In this document: positions 1 to 9,872 of the stretch, one piece after another | Layout of the letters: each line of letters starts with the position of its first letter | How positions within the stretch are numbered: position 1 is the first letter of the stretch | NCBI GenBank assembly: GCA_027475525.1 | Contig: JAMWFC010000033.1 | Span: forward strand, 558,001-622,000 | Length of the DNA stretch: 64,000 nt | From: Macrolepiota albuminosa | Taxonomy: Eukaryota; Basidiomycota; Agaricomycetes; Agaricales; Agaricaceae | Reading direction: 5' to 3' | Program-made: the position numbers and the translations under genes | Notes under the pieces: generated by a model | Databases searched by the model: none | What the model was told of the DNA's origin: nothing | What the model saw: the letters and a program-made list of their open reading frames with translations, nothing else

Positions 1-169
1 ACCCCAATGATGCTGGGACTACCCTGGCTACGTGACATGAACCCTGACATTGACTGGAGAACGCTCACCATGACATTCCTGAGACCCAAGGACCACCCTA
101 CGACCGCTGTGCACCTCCAGGCCCTAGGGAGCGACCCGATGCCCGACACCCCTGGGACTGCAGCCCCGC
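1..169 (+). pseudogene. Ty3 chromovirus, protease-region fragment (left part, interrupted)
   Basis: An open frame runs from the window edge and contains LGLPWLRDMNPDIDWRT, the conserved tail of Ty3/Gypsy retropepsin domains. It is cut at 169 by the LTR element that starts at 170. The 4 bp CCGC at 166-169 recur at 13662-13665, and the same reading frame continues there, so 1-169 and 13662 onward were one sequence before the insertion. The gag part and 5' LTR of this chromovirus lie outside the window. Family identity is from the motif; the joining is seen directly. Confidence 0.8.
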
Positions 170-1213
170 TGATAGGCTTCTACTCAGACTGAGCGCATCA
201 AGAGACATTATAGGCCGACCAACACTTGACACACTAAAGGCTCTAGCGACCAGCCTTGGGTACAGAGCAGCCCTAGCGCGGGCGCTCTATGGCAAGACTT
301 ATCCATTCATCTCAATCACCAGTATCAGCCCCTCAGCGCACTCCACTCAGTTACTTTGAAGACCAAGAAGACTCAGGACTCATAGCGCTAGCATAACGGC
401 GGGAGGGGACTCTGACCAAACCCCGATCAGTACTGGAAGGAGTTAGCAATTGGCGCTGTCAATCACCGAGGCACCTCAATCAGAAGGCTAAAAGAATCAA
501 TGACGATGAGACAGGATACATGCAGACCCGACATTTAAATCTATCAAAAGATGGTACAATGTTTAGCGCCGGAATTAGCGCTCACGGCGTCTGTCGAGGA
601 TTCCCCGACCATACCCCGGGATGGCATGGCCAATTAAATTACATCAAAAAGTGAGCAAACTCGTACCACTTCTAAGTAGTTTTAGAGTCGCCGTTAGTCG
701 CCGTCACCCATGTGCTGCAGGTCGCCGTTGACAGGTGGCCGTTAGCTACAGTCACGAAGGGAGGCGCTAATTGGTAGCGCCGTCAATGGACTTATTTTGG
801 GAAATAAAGTAGCGCATAGTATAAAAACTAGCTACTTGCCATGTATATAACAAAAAATCGTAACCTCTTGAGCACCCAGTTACACTTAGCGTTCAAATCG
901 CGCTAGCATTGCCTGACTTTGCCACCAAGTTCGGCGCTAGCTTCGTCTATCTCGTCTTTGTCGTTTACGGTGCCACCTACGGGCACGCTACGCTGCGCTA
1001 TTCGTTTATTTCTCTATAACTTCTCCTAAACTACGACGCTTACTACTTGCTAGGTAGCACCCGAGGCGCTACCGTCTAGCGCACCGTCCTACCACCTCTG
1101 CTCAAGCACACCGGGACCCTGCTGGGACTCCTCACAAACCTGTATGCCAGGCGCTGGAGACGGTGTTGTACTGCGTATACGTCCAGCGCACCCAACCACA
1201 GTTGGCGTCATCA
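170..1213 (+). repeat. 5' LTR of the 13.5-kb Ty3 element
   Basis: It is 1044 bp, begins TGATAG and ends GTCATCA, and matches 12542-13661. A TATAAAA box lies at 820-826. By eye the two LTRs differ at 15 positions, all transitions, 13 of them at CpG. About 16 AGCGC or GCGCT words occur in this LTR. Confidence 0.93.
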
Positions 1214-1216
1214 TTT

Positions 1217-1233
1217 TGGAGCCCACCGCGAGG
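1217..1233 (+). other. Probable tRNA primer-binding site
   Basis: TGGAGCCCACCGCGAGG begins three bases after the 5' LTR. It starts with TGG, the complement of a tRNA CCA end, as expected for minus-strand priming. The tRNA species was not identified. Confidence 0.55.
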
Positions 1234-1292
1234 GGTTCTATTGAGGCAGAATTCCGCCGGAAACTTGAGCCCAGCGACAGCGCCGCCTCCTA

Positions 1293-2683
1293 TTGGAGAG
1301 CGCGTTTGAACAAACCTTAACTGAGTCACCACACTTACCAGGCGCGCTACCGAGGCAGACTTTAGATCAGGAACTTGAAGCCGCTCCAGATAGCTTGGCT
1401 GAAAGCTTCTTCCCATTTTCCCGACCGTTCGAATACTTAGCGGGTGAAAACCATACATCGCTTACTCCTTTGGAAGAGTTGTCCAGGTCATTATCGCCAG
1501 AACCTAGCGACTCAGAGTTACCCGAGCCAGTACCGACTACAACCACGCTAAGCGAAACTACTACTAACACTACTATCCCCACCACGACGTCAACGCCAGT
1601 TAGTATGGAGCAGGCAAACACACCACGTATGCCACCAAGAAACCACTTCTCGTCGCCAAAATGGGACGAGACGAAACCTCGCGAGCTAACACAGTATTTC
1701 CGAGAATTGGAATATTTATTACGCGACTGCCGAGTCACCGACAACACACAAATGAAAGAATACGCCGCCAGATACGTTTCCTACGATACCGCGGAATCCT
1801 GGACGGGACTGGATGAGTTTCAAGGATTAACACGAGAGGCGGTACCAAGGTCGTATACCTACGAGGAATGGAAAAAGGCGATCATTAAACTGTACCCTGG
1901 CGCTGAAGAATCCACGCGCTATACCGTCCTTGAAATCCAGAAACTGGTACAGGATACCTTCGCAACGGGCATTTATACGCTAGGCACGCTATCTACTTAT
2001 TATCGAGATTTCCAGCGAATTGCAAGATGGCTAGTACAGAATGGCAAACTCTACAGGAACAAGGAACGGCGCTTGTTTCAACAAGGCATTCCAACATCAC
2101 TATGGACTCGTATAGCTCGTCGCTTAGAAATTCTTAAGTCCGACCACCATCCTGAGGAACCCTACGATATAGAAGACATTTTTGAAGCAGGTAAATGGAT
2201 ACTGAAAGGCACAGATACTGGCATCCCCTTCCAGCGACCCTCTAGTACTGATAACGGAGGAAAGGCGCCACCTGGATACTGAAAGGCACAGATACTGGCA
2301 TCCCCTTCCAGCGACCCTCTAGTACTGATAACGGAGGAAAGGCGCCACCTGTTGTGGCGCCAGCACCTAGCGCGACTAATAATCAGGGAGGTTTTGTCAA
2401 GAAGGAGGATCTGGAAAACGCAGTCAACACGGCCGTCGCAAATGTTATGAGCAAATTGGAAACGTTAATCTCGACTAGCCTTAATGCGCCACGAGGTAAT
2501 ATGCAATCCGGCCCTTGTCACTTCTGTGGTGAGGCAGGACATACGATGACTCGCGGACGCTGCGCTATCCTCGAACAATATCTACGCCAAGGAAGAGTGC
2601 GCCGAGGCGCCGACGGGAAAATAGTCCTACCCTCTGGCGCTAACATCCCTCTATATCCTGAGCACCGAACCTTCCAGGGATGA
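1293..2683 (+). pseudogene. Gag of the 13.5-kb Ty3 element (frame broken by a 77-bp duplication)
   Basis: The N-terminal part (1293-2282) holds a retrotransposon gag domain (FRELEYLLRDCRV, then WTGLDEFQG...EEWKKAIIKLYPG). The C-terminal part (2354-2683) holds a zinc knuckle, CHFCGEAGHTMTRGRC, spaced C-x2-C-x4-H-x6-C instead of the usual x4. The parts are in different frames only because of the 77-bp tandem copy at 2197-2350; discounting one copy makes the frame continuous. No ATG exists at 1293. The first in-frame ATG is 1605 (MEQANTPRMPPRN), directly before the gag core, so translation may start there. The in-frame stop at 2681-2683 is TGA and the same frame continues into the protease region. 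Gag forms the virus-like particle. Confidence 0.85.
2197..2350 (+). repeat. 77-bp exact tandem duplication in gag
   Basis: 2197-2273 is repeated exactly at 2274-2350 (period 77). It shifts the gag frame. It belongs to the set of five period-77 duplications in this window and is probably an assembly overlap that was not collapsed. Confidence 0.9.
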
Positions 2684-3967
2684 ATTGATGAATGGCACCA
2701 ACGGAACCCTGGGAACTTAGCGACGGGCAATCTCAATAGTACGGCCGCAACGGAGGCAGAAACAACTCCACAACAGGCGCTAATCCATGAAGTACTCCAG
2801 CTTAACGCTGTTAGCGAGCGACCAACGTTGTCATGAGAGGAGAGGATCGAGACGTTGGAAAGGGAACTAAAGTCGCTAAAAAATCAGGTTTTCGATGGTG
2901 TAGAGATTAAAAAGAGCAAGCAACCGTTGAAAGACTATAGGCCCTCAGGCGCTACGTCAGATCCAGCACCCGCAAAGTCTTCGAATCCCAGCATCAACGA
3001 CGACACCCCTGATACGGCCAAAGCCTCAGCTAGCACGGAACCGCCATTACACCCGTATTCAGGACTTGCTGGTAACTACGCTCTGCCTATCAATCAAAAC
3101 TTTGGGGCGCCAGACAAGCCAGCAGGAGGCTACCGACCAACGGCACCAATCTACAACATAGAAAAATCTAAGCAAGTATTCGATCGTATTATGAAGAGTC
3201 AAGTCACGATGTCGGTAGGGGAGCTATGCAGTGTGGCACCAGACATCAGGAATCAGATGCGTACAGCGGTAACCCCTCGACGGAACGTAGCTAACAATGT
3301 AACGGCGGTGGACAAATGCGACGATGCGCTACCTGGATTTGCATACATAACCGAGACGGTCGCGTCGGAAATCAAAGAAGAGGCCGCGCCACCCAAAGAA
3401 GCTACGTCCATTGACCCGGTCGAAACTTACCTTAAGTCGCTAAGATCTAGCGACGATCCCGCCGTCCTCACTGTAGCCCAAGACTCTCACACGATTCGCT
3501 CGATTATGTTGACAGTTGATGGAAAAAGCGAGATAGAATCTATAGTGGACAGCGGATCACAGATTATTTCAATGGCTGCCGACGTCGCTAACGAGCTTGG
3601 CATCATTTACGACCCGACCATCATTCTTAATATGCAAAGCGCTAACGGCACTATTGATCGATCCTTGGGAATGGCTCGTAACGTGCCATGCGCTGTTGGC
3701 GATCTTACGTTTTACCTTCAAATACACATTCTTAGATCGCCTGCGTACGACTTATTATTAGGGAGGCCCTTCGACGTCTTAGCCCGATCAGTAGTCAAGA
3801 CGACGTCTGAAGACGAAACGACGCTAACTATTAGCGACCCTAACTCGGGCGTCAGAAGAACGGTACCAACGTTTCCACGGGGGAAATTCCAGAAACCAGG
3901 ACCGAGAAAGCGACCTTACGTTAGCGACGACCCTTGCGAGTGTTTTCCGGCGCCATCGAGGAGATGA
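2684..3967 (+). pseudogene. Linker and aspartic protease of the 13.5-kb Ty3 element
   Basis: This lies in the same frame as the end of Gag, after the TGA at 2681-2683. A second in-frame TGA lies at about 2834, and the frame is then open from 2855. A retropepsin core is visible at about 3530-3790: VDSGSQIISMAADVANELGI (catalytic D-S-G near 3548) followed by YDLLLGRPFDVLARS. The protease cleaves the Gag-Pol polyprotein. The frame ends at 3967 and overlaps the RT frame by about 34 bases in a different phase, so RT would need a frameshift or a corrected base. Both stops are TGA and could be decayed CGA arginine codons or read-through sites. Confidence 0.8.
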
Positions 3968-6018
3968 GTGATGAGGATCATGGAGATGAAGCGCTTATTT
4001 TGGACTATAACCATCGGACTGGGCAAGTAAACTTTATATCATATACCCCTTTAGCCCATGAAATCTTGAATTCTTCTTCGTCGCTTACTAGCGAAGCGTT
4101 ATCCTACTTATACCTCACGGCGTCAGATATTACTGAAAACCTTTCAACAGACACTTATTTCGTTTCTACTCCCGACTCGAAAGAATCTTTGATATCAGGT
4201 TTCGCTAGAAACCATGACTCTATTTATAATACGTTTGCTAACAATAGTACCCCTAAGCGCAAAGGGGTTCAGGTCAAGAAGAAATATAAACCCGTAGCGC
4301 TTAAAACAAAACCGGTAGCAAGCGCCGTACCCGAGGAATTTCGCATCGAAAGAAAAATAATAGGCGACCCTTTGGCTACCCTGCCAAAACTTGACCCAAA
4401 TCCCCTACCCTTCGAACCAACGGGACGATTTACAGAAGAACGAAAGGCGCTATTTCTTAGCGCCCACGATACCGGCTTCCTCTCGACGGAGGAGATGAAC
4501 GTATTAGTTGACATCATGCAAAAACAGAATGAGGCTTTTGCATGGGAGGACTCAGAACGTGGTAAACTTAGAACTGACTTCTTTCCACCAGTGGTTATAC
4601 CGACAATACCGCACGTGCCCTGGACTGAGCATAACCGACCCATACCCCCGGGCATCGAAGCCGAAGTCTGCCAAATTATTCGCTCCAAGATAGCGGCAGG
4701 TGTATACGAGCCTTCTAATTCGGCCTACCGCTCAAGGTGGTTCTGCGTACTAAAGAAAAACAGGAAGCTACGTATAGTTCACAGCCTAGAACCGCTAAAC
4801 AAAGTCACCATTCATCATTCAGGGGTACCGCCATTTCCCGATCACATCGCTGAATCTTTCGCGGGACGAATATGTGGCGCTACCCTGGATTTGTACGTAG
4901 GCTATGACGAGCGCTTAATCCATCCTTCCTCTCGCGACTTGACGACATTTCAAACACCGTTTGGGGCGCTACGACTAGTCACACTTCCTATGGGATGGAC
5001 AAACTCGGTACTGATATTTCACGACAATATTACGTTTATCCTACAGCCCGAAATACCCTACCATGTGCTCAGTTTCATAGACGACGTAGGAGTTAAAGGC
5101 CCGAAGGATTGGCGATTGGTAGATGGCAAGCCCGAAGTTCACCTGGAAAATCCTAATATTCGCATGGCGCTATGGGAATTCTTTCAACTGGTTAACCAAG
5201 TACTTCAGCGCATGAAGTATTGTGGCGGGACGTTTTCAGGGCACAAGCTCGTTCTTTGCGCACCGCAGTTTAAAATTTTGGGGCACGTTTGCATGCCAGA
5301 AGGCAGGATTCCAGAAAAGAGCCGATTAGCGCTGTTGGAGAAATGGGGGGTCTGTCATAACCTCTCGGAAGTTCGCGCGTTCTTGGGCACTGTAGGGGTG
5401 CTGCGCATGTTCATACACCATTTTTCTCATCGCGCAAACGCCCTTAATCGCCTAACCCGTTCAGGGGTCCCCTTCGAATTCGGACCCGATCAAATCAATG
5501 CCCAGAAGGACTTAGTAAAGGCGCTACAGGAAGCGAAACCATTGGTACCCATTGACTATACTACCGCCGATCCCGTTATACTTGCTGTTGACACATCATA
5601 TATCGCCGTTGGCTTCTTCTTATGCCAGTGTGATAGCGCAAACTGGAAGATCAGGCGCTACAATTGCTTCGGATCGATTACCCTTAACGACCGAGAATCG
5701 CGCTACAGTCAGCCCAAGCTAGAGTTATATGGCTTGTTTCGATCGTTTCAGGCGCTGCGCATGTACCTCATTGGGGTACGAAATCTCATTGTCGAGGTCG
5801 ACGCACGATACATCAAAGGAATGCTTCAGAACCCTGATATTCAACCGTCGGCCAGTATGAACCGCTGGGTAGTAGCGATATTAATGTTTCACTTCGAGTT
5901 AGTACACGTCAGAAGTGCATTCCACGGGCCGGACGGATTATCTAGGCGACCCAGACAACCGGAAGATGAAGCGCTAGACGATAGCGACAACGATGTATTT
6001 GACGACTGGATCGATTGA
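3934..6018 (+). CDS. Reverse transcriptase-RNase H of the 13.5-kb Ty3 element
   Basis: The frame is 694 codons long with no ATG at its left end, as expected for the inside of a Pol polyprotein. RT blocks run in order: RSRWFCVLKKNRKLRIVHSL, GATLDLYVGYDE, TTFQTPFGALRLVTLPMGWT, then the catalytic FIDDVGVKGP at about 5074-5100. The thumb follows, then RNase H with ILAVDTSYIAVGFFLCQ and ESRYSQPKLELYGLFRS, ending with RNase H-tail HVRSAFHGPDGLSRRP. The active-site Asp pair is intact. It copies the element RNA to DNA in particles. The frame stops at TGA 6016-6018 and then continues in the same phase into integrase. Relation to the upstream protease frame is by a -1-type shift. Confidence 0.9.
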   Translation: MRVFSGAIEEMSDEDHGDEALILDYNHRTGQVNFISYTPLAHEILNSSSSLTSEALSYLYLTASDITENLSTDTYFVSTPDSKESLISGFARNHDSIYNTFANNSTPKRKGVQVKKKYKPVALKTKPVASAVPEEFRIERKIIGDPLATLPKLDPNPLPFEPTGRFTEERKALFLSAHDTGFLSTEEMNVLVDIMQKQNEAFAWEDSERGKLRTDFFPPVVIPTIPHVPWTEHNRPIPPGIEAEVCQIIRSKIAAGVYEPSNSAYRSRWFCVLKKNRKLRIVHSLEPLNKVTIHHSGVPPFPDHIAESFAGRICGATLDLYVGYDERLIHPSSRDLTTFQTPFGALRLVTLPMGWTNSVLIFHDNITFILQPEIPYHVLSFIDDVGVKGPKDWRLVDGKPEVHLENPNIRMALWEFFQLVNQVLQRMKYCGGTFSGHKLVLCAPQFKILGHVCMPEGRIPEKSRLALLEKWGVCHNLSEVRAFLGTVGVLRMFIHHFSHRANALNRLTRSGVPFEFGPDQINAQKDLVKALQEAKPLVPIDYTTADPVILAVDTSYIAVGFFLCQCDSANWKIRRYNCFGSITLNDRESRYSQPKLELYGLFRSFQALRMYLIGVRNLIVEVDARYIKGMLQNPDIQPSASMNRWVVAILMFHFELVHVRSAFHGPDGLSRRPRQPEDEALDDSDNDVFDDWID

Positions 6019-7644
6019 TTGCATGGTTTCATGCATATCATTCAGCTGCCTATTCCGGCGCTTCGCGAAGACCAACCAGTTTCAAATTGGCTTCACCCTA
6101 TTGTTCCGTACCAGCCCTGACCATATCAGGCGTCATCGACTTTTTACACGGCCAGTATCTATAACGTCGCTAAGCCATCTAACGATCTAAAAATAGTCGA
6201 GGAACCAAGACCCTTGCGAGAAGACAGTCAGAACCTGCCATATTCAGCGGTACCTCGAAGCGCCAAAGCTAAGTCAGAAGATCAGCGAGTGGACCAGGTT
6301 AGGAAGTGGCTACAGGATTTGCGACGACCATCAGACCTTACGGATACGGAATACGCCACCTTCATTCGATATGCGACAACTTTCTTTATGGTGGAAAACC
6401 GACTTTGGCGACGAAATAGAGATGGCGCCCATAAACTAGTAATCAAACCGGATAATCGAGTTAGGATTCTACGCGCTATGCATGATGACTTGGGACACCG
6501 AGGACTCTATGCGACAAGGGCGAACCTTTTGGAGCGCTTTTGGTGGCCGCAAGTTAGCGCCGATATCGCGTGGTATATTCGCACTTGTCATCTCTGTCAA
6601 ATTCAGCAGACACGTCAGGTTCTAATTCCCCCAACAGTAGCGACTCCCGCGCCGTTATTCGGAAAAATATATATCGACACCATGCACATGCCCAAGTCAG
6701 GGCGCTACAAGTATATCATTCAAGGAAGGTGTTCCTTGGTACATTGGCCGGAGTTCCGTATGCTCCAGCGGGAAAATACAGACGCTATAGCTAAGTGGCT
6801 TTTTGAGGACGTTATCTGCCGATGGGGAGCCCTTCACGAGATCGTCACAGACAACGGAGCGCCAATAGTTAAGGCGCTCACTTATCTTGCCAAGAAATAC
6901 AACATACAACACATCCGAGTCTCAGGATACAATAAACGTGCTAATGGAATCGTAGAAAGGCCTCATTTCAATGTTCGACAAGCGCTATTTAAGGCGGTCG
7001 ACAGCGACAAAAGTCGCTGGAGCGAGGCGACTTATTTGGTCTTCTGGTCGGAGCGGGTTACCGTACGAAAGAGAATGGGCTGCTCTCCCTACTATGCGGC
7101 GACTGGCACCCACCCCTTGCTACCTGCGGACGTGGTAGAAGCGACGTACCTACAACCCCCACCGAACTCAATACTATCCTCTACCAACATGATCGCTAGA
7201 CGTGCTATAGACTTACAACGACGCATGGAGGATCTCAAGCGCTTACACGAGGTAGTATTTCAGGCTAGACGACAAGCTGCGCTACGATTTGAGACCGAGC
7301 ATAGTGCCACGATCCGAGACTACAACTTCACAACTGGCACCCTAGTACTAATGCGCAACTCCAAGATCGAAGTTACTCATAACAAAAAGATGCGGCCTCG
7401 GTATCTGGGACCCCTAATAGTGGTTTCCCGCAATAGGGGAGGCGCATACGTACTCTGCGAATTGGACGGCTCAGTTTTGCATCGACCAGTAGCGGCGTTC
7501 CGACTCATTCCCTACTTAGCACGCGAACACATTTCACTGCCTTTATCGGCGCTAGACGTTGACACTGCTAAACTTCGAGAGCTAGAGGAGACCGAACTTG
7601 TGGATGATGACGAAGTCGCACCAGAAGAAGAAACTGATCAGTAA
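6019..7644 (+). CDS. Integrase of the 13.5-kb Ty3 element
   Basis: It is in the same frame as RT. One further in-frame TGA lies near 6118, and the frame is uninterrupted from 6121 (no ATG). The zinc-binding HHCC domain shows HDDLGHRGLYATRANLL and CHLCQ (about 6480-6600). The catalytic core has D (IDTMHMP, about 6676), D (VTDNGAP, about 6850) and E (GIVERPHFNVRQAL, about 6955), followed by the GPY-type C-terminal part (RPRYLGPLIVVSR). The triad is complete. The C-terminus is acidic and has no chromodomain, unlike the chromovirus around it. Integrase inserts the cDNA; here it produced or followed a 4-bp target duplication. Confidence 0.9.
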
Positions 7645-7781
7645 TAGGATCCTAAGGGGAAGGGCGCTAGACCTTAGCGCCTTGCACCTTACTTATGAAT
7701 GGAACAACAACGCATTGAATTTCATACTATACAATACTATACAGGGCTATGGATCTGGCAATAATTGATCTATGGGCTACT

Positions 7782-8570
7782 TTACGTTCTACGGCGAGGA
7801 CCCCTGACAAATCCCTCAGAGCGACGGGGGTGCTGTCTGCGGCGGAGATGCGCAGGAGAAGGAGGCGGTGCAGGGGGAAGAATAGGCGACGGAGTAGAGG
7901 GAAAGGTCCCCAGAGGAAAGGTGGAGAAGCCGGGAGGAGATTCATTGGTGGGAGCAGGCGGTGCTCCAGCGCGAATGGTGGAGGAGCCGGTGGGAGATTC
8001 GTTTATGGGAGCAGGCGGCGCTCCAGCTCCGAAGCGAAAGGGGAAGGAACCGGGTGGAGACTCATGTATGGGGGCAGGAGGCGCTCCCGCTCCGAAGCGA
8101 GGAGCTAGAGGCGTAAACGGTATGATGACGCGCTGAAGCGTGGCGGCACGAACTTCGTTGTCAATCAGGTCCGGCAAGGGCAACCACTTCAAAGTCTGAA
8201 GCTGGGGGTCAGCAAACCTGAACGTAGGAGCGGGAAAAGAAGAGGAACTAACAACATTATCCGTTTTGAGGAGTAGGTACTCCAAGCTTTTTGTGCTACC
8301 CGAAACAGGAGGCTGGAAGGACATGTAAGACGGTACTTGATCACCCTGACGACAGAAACTTACCGCGTTGAGATGCTGTTCGGACTCCACGAGCCACTCC
8401 TGGGCCATAGCCAGAAGTAACCGGTAGCGCCGAATCAGGGTAAGGATATTTCCGTTATGGTGTCGGATACCGCCTGGAGGCAGTCGAGCAAAGAACATCT
8501 CGAGGCGATCTAAAACCTCGGGACGAGGGACGGAGGTGATGTCTTCGAGAAAGAAAGAGGGAGTAGGCAT
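7782..8570 (-). CDS. Antisense ORF B in the Ty3 element, unknown function
   Basis: A 262-codon frame starts with ATG at 8570, opposite to gag-pol. Residues about 16-60 form a helical segment (EVLDRLEMFFARLPPGGI...LIRRYRLLLAMAQEWL) that resembles the start of ORF C (FLDQATSFFHHYPPKGI...LGRRCWLLRAACEIWG), so the two look paralogous. The C-terminal third is proline-rich and contains three degenerate repeats of FGAGAPPAPIxESPPGS. The end is rich in Pro and Arg. No known family was recognised. Splicing is possible but not needed to keep the frame open. Its conservation in other copies of the element would show whether it is a real gene. Confidence 0.55.
   Translation of the reverse strand: MPTPSFFLEDITSVPRPEVLDRLEMFFARLPPGGIRHHNGNILTLIRRYRLLLAMAQEWLVESEQHLNAVSFCRQGDQVPSYMSFQPPVSGSTKSLEYLLLKTDNVVSSSSFPAPTFRFADPQLQTLKWLPLPDLIDNEVRAATLQRVIIPFTPLAPRFGAGAPPAPIHESPPGSFPFRFGAGAPPAPINESPTGSSTIRAGAPPAPTNESPPGFSTFPLGTFPSTPSPILPPAPPPSPAHLRRRQHPRRSEGFVRGPRRRT
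7930..8105 (-). repeat. Three coding repeats of about 54-60 bp inside ORF B
   Basis: On the plus strand the words GGAGCAGGCGG(T/C)GCTCC recur near 7950, 8010 and 8070. On the minus strand they encode GAGAPPAP-type units separated by N/H-ESP(P/T)G. They explain the low-complexity C-terminus of ORF B. Confidence 0.7.
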
Positions 8571-9055
8571 TCCGAAGAACTTAACAATGCTAGGCCCGGA
8601 AATCTCAAATATATACCTAGCGACATTATGCAGGGTCGAAGGGACTTAGGAAACAGAACTTATGCGGCACAATCACGAGGACGCGACAACAACGATGTAT
8701 TTCATATAACTACGGCAAAAGAAGCAAAAAGCTGGGAATATGTTAGGCCGGTGGCGCTGCGAAGAAGATGGGATCGCCTCACTCAAACAATAAGGGGGGG
8801 GGGAGAAAAACAACACGCGACAGGTCAAGAAGGGCCGAACCAAGAAATGCGCTTGCTAACAACCGTCGGCCCCTCGAGGGGACCACGAAAGAGACGAGCG
8901 CCGGTATACTTGCGAGGGGACTAAGGGAAAAGAGCCGTTAGACACGGAAGGAGAGGTGATGGCTCAGTTACTAACCAGGTAATAGCTTTCCTCCATCAAA
9001 AGTTGAAGACGATCCGCCGTGTCTTCGGTGGCGATTTCCTGGATTTGGGCGACTG
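8571..9055. other. Spacer between antisense ORFs B and C
   Basis: No supported gene. A G-run with an A-rich flank lies near 8787-8805. The minus strand at 8964-9052 could be a second exon of ORF C, ending in a TGA at 8964-8966, but the intron this implies (35-39 bp) would be very short. Confidence 0.4.
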
Positions 9056-9346
9056 TCAGAAGGAATGCGCCAAGAATAGCAAGACACGCACATGGAAAGC
9101 CTGACTCCAAGTAGCCTCTGTACTAAAACGCGTTAACGGGGACGCGTCTCCCCAAATTTCACAAGCAGCCCGCAGAAGCCAACAGCGACGACCCAACTCG
9201 ACTACTTCGTCGGCCAACTTAGGAATACCCTTGGGAGGGTAATGATGAAAGAACGAGGTGGCCTGGTCCAGAAAAGTGGGAGGGTCCATGGTAACATAGG
9301 CGTGATCACAGCTTCGAGTCCACACGCAACCAGACGGGGTGGCCAT
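9056..9346 (-). CDS. Antisense ORF C in the Ty3 element, unknown function
   Basis: A 96-codon frame begins with ATG at 9346 and lies between ORFs A and B on the same strand. Its middle (FLDQATSFFHHYPPKGI, then LGRRCWLLRAACEIWG) aligns in pattern with ORF B: a hydrophobic helix, a P-P-x-G-I turn, and an R-R-x-x-L-L-x-A helix. It may extend by splicing to 8964. No family was recognised. It could be a decayed or short paralogue of ORF B. Confidence 0.45.
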   Translation of the reverse strand: MATPSGCVWTRSCDHAYVTMDPPTFLDQATSFFHHYPPKGIPKLADEVVELGRRCWLLRAACEIWGDASPLTRFSTEATWSQAFHVRVLLFLAHSF

Positions 9347-9872
9347 CGTGAAGACTGATGGAATCGAGTTGATGCATAAGTAATTTATAGGACACGGGAA
9401 GTGTTTTGATTAGCAACAGCGTGGGAGGTCTTTTCTCAAGGAGCCAGGACCCTAACAGGAGCACTAGCCAATCAAAAGTGTTTAACTTATTCTGGGCCCC
9501 TCCAAAAAGGGAATCGACATTCGGTGTTCAGCGCTTACTCACAACCGCGCTAAACGGGCATAAGCGATCACTGGTTTTCTATTTCTTTATACGCGCTACT
9601 TCTTACATGGATCCGCTTATTTATTTCCAGACAGTTCCTATTTTCTACTTAGGCTGGCGTGGTAATGGCTATTGGACCACGTCGGCAAAGGGGTTTTTGC
9701 GCTGTGATGATCTACTGAGCGTTTCCCCTTTTTACTTATTTTTCTTTTGATTACTTACAAACTGACGATTTGAAGCCAAGGGAGGCGTTTATTTTTAGTA
9801 TCACACACACTACAAAGTTCGTATCAAAAGGCAAAAGTCCATAAAAGTTTAAAAGCGCTAAGGGGTCGGCAA
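9347..9872. other. Spacer between antisense genes C and A
   Basis: No supported gene. It contains the presumed promoter region of ORF C and the 3' flank of antisense gene A. The plus-strand open frame at 9406-9750 has no recognisable feature. Confidence 0.4.

Noticed and set aside
2197..2350. The gag duplication as a biological tandem repeat or frameshift switch
   Set aside because: The same 77-bp period appears at four other places in unrelated sequences, so a technical origin is more likely.
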